A DNA stretch of 64,000 nucleotides from Haberlea rhodopensis (Eukaryota; Streptophyta; Magnoliopsida; Lamiales; Gesneriaceae), in NCBI GenBank assembly GCA_907163345.1, contig CAJQUN010000001.1:5580001-5644000 (forward strand), written 5' to 3'. Below, one piece after another: positions 55,383 through 64,000 of this stretch; position 1 is the stretch's first letter, and the number at the start of each line of letters is the position of its first letter. Below the pieces are notes generated by a model. It was not told where the DNA came from. It did no database searches and was given only the letters and a program-made list of their open reading frames with translations. The position numbers and the translations under genes were made by a program.

Positions 55383-55733
55383 TAAATTTAGAAAAAATGG
55401 TACAATAAAATATTAACATTTTAATATTAGTATCAACCTTTTAGCACTAATTAAATATAGTCTAACAGAAAGAAATTTAATCAAGCATAGTCACACAAAT
55501 ATTTTTAACAAATTTATTCCAACAAAAATTAAATTTACAAAAGTGGTCTCATAATTGAACATGTATTTTTTTTACTAAAAACAAAAAATTTGGATTAATA
55601 TTGATTAAACAAAAGTTTGAGATTATTTTTTTTTATTAAATTTTTTTTTTCCACGAGTATATTTGATTAGTTTCAAAAGTTTGTGCCTATTATTGTAAAT
55701 ACTCTTATTCTGTTTGACCATATTTGAAATTTA
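55383..55733. mobile_element. Long-TIR MITE, copy 2
   Basis: Shares its landmarks with the element at 19564-19915: TAGTATCAACCTTTTAGCAC near the left, GGTCTCATAATTGAAC in the middle, ATTTGATTAGTTTCAAAAG and GTTTGACCATATTTGAAATTT at the right. The arms are inverted repeats of about 70 bp. More diverged than copy 1. Confidence 0.6.
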
Positions 55734-56362
55734 CCGTATAATAACAAGTTATTATCTTATTAAAATATTTTATTTAGAGATGTAATAGAATATAATCAAA
55801 TTGGCCAGAATGCTGTTAATTCAATGTAAACTCCTATATGACCTATTTTTTAATTATACTCTTATTTGATTAAGATTTTGATATATAATCTTTTTCATAA
55901 TGAGTATATGTAATATATTTGAAAGTATAATCTTTTCTTTAATAATCTTTTTCTTCCTCAGCATATCCCTCTACGCCCAATTCCACCTTTTGCAAAAGTT
56001 AGCCAAAAATAGAAATTTAATGAATAAATTTATAGATAAAATAAAACAACACATCTCATAATCTTTACTCCATCCCATTTCTCAATCCAAAAAGAAAAAC
56101 AGCAAGATCTAAGCTTAAATCTTGAAAAACTAGATCTTTGTTGCTTCTGTTGCAAGATTTCATTTCCCTCGACTGCTTAAAAAATAAGCAGCTTCTGCTG
56201 ATAAAGACTTTAAGAATTTTGTATGGGGATAAAGTTGTACCGCGGGAATGTATGGCGATTCCCATGCATTATCCTCTGATTCCAGCCCTATATTTTCACC
56301 TAATTCCAAGCCTGAAGAACACCTAGCCTGTTTCCAAGAACCCTGAGCATTGGTTTCTGTTA
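55734..56362 (+). promoter_or_regulatory. Upstream region and probable 5'UTR of the bHLH gene
   Basis: The last 250 bp before the ATG are less AT-rich, with CT-rich runs such as CTCCATCCCATTTCTCAATCC, usual for a leader. A stop-free frame is absent, so translation should start at 56363. No TATA box can be picked with confidence. Confidence 0.4.
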
Positions 56363-58876
56363 ATGGAATCTGTTACACATACAAACTATAGCGAGTACAG
56401 ACAGCAGCTTAGTAGCACTAATAGCAGCCAAATCAATTCTGGGCTGCTGAAATATAGGTCGACTCCCAGTTTTTTGCTGGAAAGTTCTCCTAATAATGAA
56501 GTTCATGATAAGGGTACTGGAAGATTGAGTTCTAGATTTTGTTTTGATGATGAAAATAGTAGAATCCATGATATTAGTAGTAATATTAGTAGATTTGGCG
56601 CACAGTTGCCACCTCAATACCCAAGGCAAAATGTTAGCCAATTGGGAGAGGGCGGTGGGTTTGGTTCAGTCGTTGTGAGTTCAATGGGGGTGGAGCATCA
56701 AGTGCAGGGAAAATTAATGGGTTCAAATTTTTCGAGGCAAAACAGTACTGCTGGATTAATTTCTGATCTCACCTCTCAACATGGTACTCTTTTTTATTAT
56801 TATAAGCATTTTATATATCTAACTTCAGTATTCGGTGCTTGGTTACATTGAAACCATGGTTAGCAAGAACGGTCGTAGAAAGGTAGGCTGCTCTTTCATG
56901 TTCCATGCTATAACATGTTAAAATGAATATGTAATTATAATGGCGATTTCACAGCCATATAGAAACGGAAGCGCGATTTTGCTATGCGGAGGAATGGCTG
57001 TCGCGGAATATTGTAAATTTTTTCAAAATTTTCCAATTTTTTTTCATTTTTTAATTAATAATTTGTCAAACTTATCTAATTATTTTTATTTTTAATTTAA
57101 AAAAACTCCGCGACAGCTTTCACGACACCCTCCATGACCGTGTCAGCCATGATTACATGAATCTATGATAGTGTATAAGCATAGCATGAGCTTGACCAAA
57201 AGGGATTGGTGTATTTATGATAGATTTCCTCTCTGTTACTTATTTGGTGCTTCTAAAGTAACCAGCCACACTTGAAAAGTTGTTTTTAGTTTCTATTTAC
57301 ACTTGTGATTCAGTATGATTGGTAAAGTGATCTATGACTAATAATTTATCGGAAATTAATTTTCAGGGTACAGAAGCATAAGATCAAGGATTGGAAGCTA
57401 TAAAATGTCTGATTGTGGTGATAATAACGGAGAGTTAAGTCCATGTTCAAGCAGCTTAAAAAATTGCAACAATTTCTCTTCTGGAAGGTTCTCTCGAATC
57501 GCAGAGGTCGAAAATGGACCGGATGAAGCAAAGGCAGGAAATGGCAGTGACCATGACAATATATTTGGATTCCCATTTGGTTCTTGGAACGAAGAAAATT
57601 TCTCTGCTGGCATCAAAAGGGAACTTGATGATGTTCATCACAAGTTACTTGGTAACAATCTGGTAATTGATATATCTTAAACGTATTTTAATCGTTAACA
57701 TCGTTTAGAAAGATATTGTTATGTGTCCAATCCATTAAGTGATTTATGAGTATGTATGAACAGAATGGGGAGCCTGAAAATAGATCAAATTTTTTGTCGA
57801 GCCACTTAAGTTTACCAAAGACTTCATCTGAAATGGAGAAGCTGATGCAGCTTCAAGATATGGTTCCTTGTAAGCTGCGTGCCAAGCGTGGATGCGCCAC
57901 ACACCCACGGAGCATTGCCGAGAGGGTATGTGCACATACATATATCTTCGTTATCATCCGTAAACGAGTGCACACAAGTGCGGAATAGGATTCCGAACGA
58001 GGGGATATATGAAATAGACTGTAATAAATATAAAGAGCTAGTGTCAATTTACCCTCATGTTTAGTCCTTGTGGTTAATAAATATGCATTTTATGATATCC
58101 ATAATGGACATTTTACCTTGTGGTTTACCCTCTTATGTTTTTCAAGATAGACATTTTAATCCCCTGTGGTTTGCAAAACATATTATATATAGAGAGATGT
58201 TTTGCGCATATTTACAAACTACATAAGGTAAACTACCTATTTTCGCAAAATACATTGGGTAAATTGCATAAACTGACTATTTTTAAAAACCACAGTGGAT
58301 AAACTCTATATTTTCAAACAACATGAGTGCAATCTGCCTTTTTGAAAAACCACACGGGTTCATCGCCAATAACCTAAAATATACTTATAAAATTTGGAAA
58401 AAAGATAGTTTTGTATAATTTGAGATGAAGTTGAAAGATAATCTGGTGCAGTTAAGAAGGACTAGGATCAGCGAAAGAATGAGGAAACTACAGGAGCTGG
58501 TTCCAAACATGGATAAGGTACATTTTTCAATACATAGAATGAATATTTTTGATCCATTTTGGAAATTAATTTACTTTAAAAGGGTCTAATCTTTTTTGGG
58601 ATACTTAGCAAACCAACACAGCGGATATGTTAGATTTGGCTGTGGAATACATCAAAAGCCTTCAGAAACATTACAAGGTATATACATACGTAACATGGGT
58701 TACATATTACATTATAAGTTGAACTCAAAATCATGTAAATATTCATTATTTCGAACGTTTCCTTTAATTTTTGTGTATCGATCATGCAGACCCTTTGTGA
58801 AAATCGAGCAAATTGCAAATGCTCAGCCTCTCAGAAGATGGTTTTGAATCAGATGTCCAGAAGGAAGGAAGAGTAG
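56363..58876 (+). CDS. bHLH transcription factor, FBH/AKS-type (bHLH122/130/81-like)
   Basis: Six exons (56363-56783, 57367-57662, 57764-57925, 58452-58517, 58609-58677, 58790-58876) join with GT-AG borders into 366 residues. The N-terminal half is Ser/Asn-rich with family blocks (LLKYRSTPSFLLESS; GYRSIRSRIGS; FGFPFGSWNEENFSAGIKRE). The bHLH domain is spread over exons 3-5: RAKRGCATHPRSIAERLRRT, ISERMRKLQELVPNMDKQTN, then TADMLDLAVEYIKSLQKHYK. The atypical basic region with CATHPRSIAER is diagnostic for the group that includes FLOWERING BHLH and AKS proteins, which bind E-boxes to control CONSTANS or potassium-channel genes. Nuclear. The C-terminus is short, ending CSASQKMVLNQMSRRKEE. The gene looks intact; the exact paralogue cannot be fixed. 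Confidence 0.93.
58040..58375. repeat. MITE-like repeat in intron 3 of the bHLH gene
   Basis: Phrases CCTTGTGGTTTACCCTC and CCCTGTGGTTTGCAAAA recur in the left half, and reversed forms (AAACTACATAAGGTAAACTACC, AAAAACCACAGTGGATAAAC, AAAAACCACACGGGTTCATC) in the right half. It is an old foldback of the AAACCACAGGG-type known from many plant introns. No sharp ends are identified. Confidence 0.5.
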
Positions 58877-59158
58877 AAAAATTAAAAATACATTTTATCC
58901 CATTTTTTTGGGGTTATATGTATTATTAATACTGTAGATTACAAGATTGTAGTTAATTTGATTAAGCTAGCAAAGTATCCAAAATAATTTCCTAAATATA
59001 TAATATTTTAATTGTAAAGGGTATGTGCACGAGTACATTTCTTCTTATAAGGTAGTTTTCCTTTTTAAGCAATAATTTCATCAAAATCGTAAAACATTTA
59101 CTGTAATTTTGTCAACCATTTCACCGAATCATCTTCTTCCTTAAAAACCTAGTAATAT
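58877..59158. other. 3' flank of the bHLH gene
   Basis: AT-rich, likely the 3' untranslated region. No gene is seen. Confidence 0.35.
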
Positions 59159-59403
59159 GGCTCCCAACTCGAAGAAGATTCCTCACACCAAACATTCAAC
59201 AAGCAACAAGAGAAAGAAAAAATATGCTACAAAATCTGGTGATCATTAAATTATGGTTTTCATATATTAAACTATTTTTGTATTAAGTTTAACTGCATGT
59301 GTCTACAGCGCACCACTAGTGTGGAATGATGCACTTGCACTGCGTGAACATGTTGAAACCATGGGCGTACATGATGGCTATTATTTTAAACAGTATTTTT
59401 CAG

Positions 59404-60787
59404 TGTAGCGATTATGTACCGCAAGTGCACGGTGCCAAGTTTTAATATAATGATATTATAAGTATGAGTGTCGAACCCATGAGGACTAGGAAATAATCAC
59501 CAAACTCCACTAGTTTAACTATATTTAGCCTACGATAACTGATTATGATTAATTAACTAAAGTAATAAATTAACTCAATAATTAACCCAACACACAAGAA
59601 CGAATAAGATTAGAATCAATAGAGATAATTATCAAGACTTTCGGTTCACCACGCAATCCCCCACAATTCGCCTATAGTTAAGAATTAAATTCAAACGTTC
59701 TAAGGTGACGAATTCTCATAATGCACTTGTTATACATTGGTCCGGTTATAACAAGTTTAATACTAAGATGCAACAAGACAATGATTATGCACTTATTTAG
59801 CACTCAATATTGTATGTCGATTTATGAAAACTTCTAGCTTTCGATCTTGGTAGATCTATGGCTATCACACATGTATTTGACTTTATCTTTCGATCTTAGT
59901 CTAAAATCCACGATTTAATTTACTATATCGTATCGCAATCTCCTATGGTCAATTCAATCGCAATAAATATTCAATCAAGGACGATTAATCCATTGAAAGC
60001 ATGAACACAACAAATTAAACTCAAAGAATTGTAAAATCATTCAAAACTTAATTAAAATTGTGGGTTCAAAACATGGGATCCCCTAAGTCTTGACAACAAA
60101 CTTAGCCAACAATCTCCATCAAATAACAATGCATAAACTTGTTTTGCAATAATCTAAACATTAAAATCAAATGAAAATATAGAACTAGAGTTAGAAATAC
60201 GAAAATAACGAGAGGCATTGGCTCCTTGCATTGCTCCGTCGTCCCGTATATTTCGATGTGTCTCCCCTTCAATGGTTTGATGGTGTATGGATGGTTGGAG
60301 AGGATGAAGGTGATGGTGGCTGCTTGTTGTAGGGTTTAATTATGAGCCAAGAGTCACTGTTTTCGTCTGAAATCTTCTATATATTGTGTTGGAGGAGTCT
60401 TGCATTCTTTGGACACAAAATAGCTTGATAAGGAAAGAAATCTCGAATTTTTCGGGTTTTGGCGATCGATCGCGACAATGTGCCGATCGATCGCCAAACT
60501 ATTCTGATTTTATTTTTCAAAATTTCCAAAGCGGCGATCGATCGCTGATCTTTACCAATCGATCGCGAGTCTAATTTTCAACATTTTGAACTTTCGTCCC
60601 TCATTTTCCGTGTATGCTCGATTTGACATTTTTCATCATTTTAAGCTTATTTCCTTCACTTTTATGCATTTGGACATGGATTCCTGAAATATACAAATAT
60701 GTACCAAAACGCGTAATATTTTCTAGGAATCACTACAAAAACACCCCTAATCATATATCAAATTAAGTGTAAAAATCACACTTATCA
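59404..60787 (-). mobile_element. Solo LTR, Athila/Tat-type, splitting the DUF1985-like relic
   Basis: About 1,384 bp. The plus strand starts TGTAGCGATTATG and ends AATCACACTTATCA, so the LTR reads TGATAAGTGTG...CGCTACA on the minus strand. Opening motifs match the partial LTR at 5967. No internal domain is present. A target repeat of TCAG (4 bp, ambiguous to 5) sits at the junction. The flanking reading frame is continuous if the insert is removed. GCGATCGATCGC-type palindromes occur at 60461-60570. Confidence 0.72.
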
Positions 60788-61149
60788 GTACACCTCGCTC
60801 ATTGAGGATCTGGACACAATTTGCAGCTACGAATGGTCCAAACACATCTTGAACACAATGTTCAAAAGGCTGATGCAGCCCAACTGAAAAACACTCCGGA
60901 TGTGTGCTACTACTACCTATAAGACTTCTTTATAATTAATCTTTAAGCAACAATTATTTCCTATTGTTTTTATAATAACATCAATTCATAATGCTTTGTA
61001 GTATTGGTTAGGTGAGAGGACACCTCATAATTCCAATCCATCGCAACCTTATCCCAAGGTTCCTTAAATGGAATCTTGATGATTTTTATAGAATGCTTCA
61101 TTACATTAACATCAAGGAGCTCGACCATGATTACGTAAGTTTTCTTGTG

Positions 61150-61435
61150 CACACAATTTAACTAGGTTGGTGTATGCAATTATACACAAGCTGATACATG
61201 CAATTAAACTATGCTGGTGCATGCGATTTATCGAGAATGGTGCGTGTAATTTAAGTTGTATGGTGCATGCAATTAATCTATGATGGTGCATCAGATTAAA
61301 CTATTCTGGTGCATGCAATTAATCTAGGCTGATGCATGTAATTAACAAGGAGCATGCAGTTAATTAATCTAGTGCATGCAATTAAACTATGTTGATGCAT
61401 GTAATTTAACTAGAAGGTGCATGCAATTTGAAAGG
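61150..61435. repeat. Degenerate minisatellite of GGTGCATGCAATTAA units
   Basis: About ten units of roughly 22-30 bp built around (T/C)TGGTGCATGCAATTAA(C/T)TA, with point changes, lie head to tail in what looks like an intron or spacer of the DUF1985-like relic. Confidence 0.85.
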
Positions 61436-61628
61436 GCACGGTCCTAATCATACGTTTAATTATCACACAATGATTAATTTTACGTTGTCAGCGGAAGATT
61501 ATTTAAAATTTATCAACATGTGGTCCAAAAATTTTCGATTTTACATATATCATAGTACTGAAAAATATGTAATGACGGTTTCACAATTTAACACGTTATT
61601 CCTCTCAAAGCATCACATATATACTTCT

Positions 61629-63989
61629 CAGTAAATTAATACTTCAAATACAGATACTCGGGGCATACCCCGGTAAATTGAATCGTATTTAAATAAACTC
61701 TAACAACTAATGTGACTCAAAACATATACCCGAGCTAGCTCTCAAGGAGCTATGGTATTCATCGATGCTTCATCTCGAGTATCCATAGTGCGTCCACATG
61801 TACCACCTGTCATGCACATACAACAAAGACATGACAGCCCCCCCACCCCCCGCGAAGGGGGTCAGGTTACAGTACGAGAAACATGTAAAATCAGAATGTA
61901 TGACAAAGTAACATGTGATGCATGCCGTGCATGAATGCAAATGCATATGAGGGATATCAAATCTCCAATACCAAGATCTCAGGAGTCCAATGGAAGGATC
62001 ATCAATCAAATCATCAAGCTCGAGCAGGGCATCGACACGCTCGTCTCTACGACATCTCTCTCAGTCGAGCCATCGGCGGTCCATCATCCCTCGTGTCTGG
62101 GCGACGACTCATCACTACGGCATCTCTCAGCTAACTCTCTCCGTCTAGCCATCGGCATGCCCAACATCCCCAGACACGCAACACAAATACCAAGGAAATG
62201 ATGTAGGCATCAACGAAAGAATCGATAGGATCAACATGACATGCTCAATGTCCATGCGTGTCAATGCATCATGCAATATCATAATCTCATATGATGCATC
62301 TAAATATATCATGTCATCACATATCATGCAATTCAATGTATCATGTAGTTCACATATTTCAGTTCAACATGTCATATAGTCACATAAGTAGCAAGTAATT
62401 GCAAGTGAATCATACCTCGGGGACATCACGTCTTTGCCAGACATCGTGATAGAACCGATTTTCTACGTACCTCGGACCAATGTTATATCTACGAGTGCTC
62501 CTTGAATAAACCTCAAGATCTATTAACCTGGTCATTTACACATTAATTATATCATCAAAGTGTTCAATTATTTCACAATATCAAGTTTATAATCCAAACA
62601 TTGACCTTTAGGAAATTTCTTAAAATTTCAGCTTACATGCTCATAGTAATTAGCTCATAAGATTTCTAATACTTAACCAAATTACATGGGTCTAATTTAG
62701 CTTGAACGCTAACTCAAAATATGACATTTCTTATGTTTGACACTCCCCCAAATTAGATCATTTACCTAAGGCAAATTAGGTCTAAACGTCACTTATGCAG
62801 AATAGGGGAATTTCTAATTTCCAAGGTGAATACTTTTCGTAAAAACTTCATAACTAATTCATACAATATCTAACTGACCTGATTCTAGTGGGATATTTTA
62901 GATAACGCAAAATTCTACAATACATCTTTTATGAGCTTTAATCAAATTAGTTCATCTTGAGGTACATTCTTAGAAAAACTTTACAGCCTAAAAACTCGTA
63001 AATACCCTGTTTCAAAATTGAATAGTTGTTGGTAAAATTAGCATAACTTTTGCTTATGAACTCCAAATTGAGTAAGGTCAATTCCAAATGCAATCTAACA
63101 CCAAATTCTACAACCTTTTTAGAAGCTAAAACTTCAAATTTATAGCCACTTATTCCCAGACAATCGAAGAACATGATGCATAAAAATTCGCATGCACTGA
63201 AATTTCAGATTGTACACCTTGTGGTAAAACGATCATAACATTTTCATCTTAAATCCAAGTTAGCTAATTTTGGTGGAAAATTAAAGAGAACACAAAATAC
63301 TACAACTTTTATTATAAGAGTCATCTTCAAATTCGAAGTTTAACCATCTGTAAAACTCGAAATACCAGACTATATGCACTGCCTACTAGCTGAAACTTTT
63401 CTTCTACATTTCTCATGTCAAGGCATCAAAATTCGACCCTTAATCCTATATGCAAGTTAATAAAACTCAAGATTCATGTTATACCTCACTTTATGTTGAA
63501 GATTAGAAGCACAATCCAAGACCTTGAGTCAACCAAGCTCCTAATTTTCAAAACTCTTGAAGATTCTATGTTTCCCTCCTTCTACATTCCTAAAACTAAA
63601 CTTGCATGGATGTTTTGAGCATTTTTATAGCATTTTGGGGAGGATTTTGGCTCGAAAATGAGGAGAGAAATCTAATGTTTTTGAAGGGGAAATGAATCAA
63701 GTTTAAGTATAAAAAAAAGATGATAGTGGTATGGGAAACAATGCCAACCAACCCATTTTTTAACATTTTTAAAGGTTAAGTGATCCATGTGTCCAAATAC
63801 AATAATTATTGCATGGCACTTGGATATGTTAAAAAATATATATTCATGTGTATTTTGATGTATTTTATCTCAATTCAAGATGTTGTGATCCAGAACATCT
63901 TACCTCGCATCTCACCTTTGAATCACACGGGTTCCCTTAAACAGCGTTAATCCGGATTAATCATAATTAATTAGCAGCGGGGCCTTACA
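61629..63989 (-). mobile_element. Probable solo LTR at the right edge, TSD CTTCT
   Basis: The plus-strand end is GCGGGGCCTTACA (63989), so the minus strand begins TGTAAGGCCCCGC. A 5-bp repeat CTTCT flanks it at 61624-61628 and 63990-63994. Minus-strand layout fits a Tekay/Del-like LTR: CT-rich leader near 63680 (TTTCTCTCCTCATTTTCG), and GGGGGGGTGGGGGGCTGTC-like tract near 61830. The left terminus reads CAGTAAATT rather than TG..., so this end is less certain. No primer-binding site follows, which argues for a solo LTR. Confidence 0.55.
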
Positions 63990-64000
63990 CTTCTTCCCCT

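Larger units (their letters stand above)
59159..61628 (+). pseudogene. DUF1985-like (Ulp1/MULE-associated) gene relic, split by a solo LTR
   Basis: ATG at 59159 (MAPNSKKIPHTKHSTSNKRK) may be a first exon ending before GTGATC. Then a frame reads VNMLKPWAYMMAIILNSIFQ up to the insertion at 59404 and continues in the same frame after 60787 as YTSLIEDLDTICSYEWSKHI, LNTMFKRLMQ. Further on, VRGHLIIPIHRNLIPRFLKW (about 61012-61071) is followed by NLDDFYRMLHYINIKELDHD. The pattern I-x-DL...YeW...I and the P-R-x-L-x-W motif resemble the DUF1985 region of plant Ulp1-type transposon genes. Assignment is tentative because short pieces were compared by eye. A stop follows MQPN; the gene is probably dead. 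Confidence 0.4.

Noticed and set aside
61770..62201. Overlapping short frames around 62 kb
   Set aside because: They lie inside the LTR-like sequence and have no recognisable domain.

Overview
This window is nuclear DNA from a flowering plant, almost certainly a eudicot. The evidence is intron-containing genes of plant-only families (LRR receptor-like kinase, DYW-type PPR, FBH/AKS-type bHLH, plant mobile domain), AT-rich intergenic DNA, plant LTR retrotransposons and MITEs, and an integrated plant pararetrovirus. The low-copy-looking gene family at 21.5-24.2 kb resembles proteins I associate with Gesneriaceae/Lamiales, so an asterid is my best guess, but the sequence alone does not prove it.

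Host genes. Four intact gene models can be built with GT-AG introns and continuous reading frames: (1) an LRR receptor-like pseudokinase, two exons, + strand, 10226-12992; (2) a DIL-like/coiled-coil nucleolar-type protein, seven coding exons, - strand, 14197-17787, probably with a 5'UTR intron reaching to about 19.1 kb; (3) a DYW-class mitochondrial-type PPR protein, two exons, - strand, 27763-30029; (4) an FBH/AKS-type bHLH transcription factor, six exons, + strand, 56363-58876. Genes 1 and 2 resemble Arabidopsis At5g06940 and, I believe, At5g06930, so their convergent arrangement may be old synteny.

Left repeat block (1-9 kb). A minus-strand Athila/Tat-type Ty3-gypsy element keeps gag, a protease whose active site has decayed, a PBS and part of an LTR. 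It has lost RT, RNase H and integrase. A 2,044-bp solo LTR of another element sits inside it with an exact 5-bp target duplication. A Ty1-copia gag remnant lies beyond.

Middle block (21-47 kb). A broken lineage-type gene family member lies at 21.5-24.2 kb. After the PPR gene comes a once-around, circularly permuted endogenous pararetrovirus (about 30379-37968, minus orientation, florendovirus-like) with a 41-bp terminal redundancy. It abuts an AT-rich microsatellite tract. Then follows a plant mobile domain gene (39302 to about 46470) broken by a very young, internally deleted copia element (exact TSD, near-identical LTRs) and by a 629-bp hAT-type MITE (exact 8-bp TSD).

Right block (47-64 kb). 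A hAT-type BED zinc-finger fragment, several MITEs with exact 8-bp TSDs (including two copies of one family), tandem repeats, the bHLH gene, and a decayed DUF1985-like gene interrupted by a solo LTR and apparently bounded by another. The window is thus a mosaic of four probably functional genes and nested transposable-element insertions whose order can often be read from target duplications.
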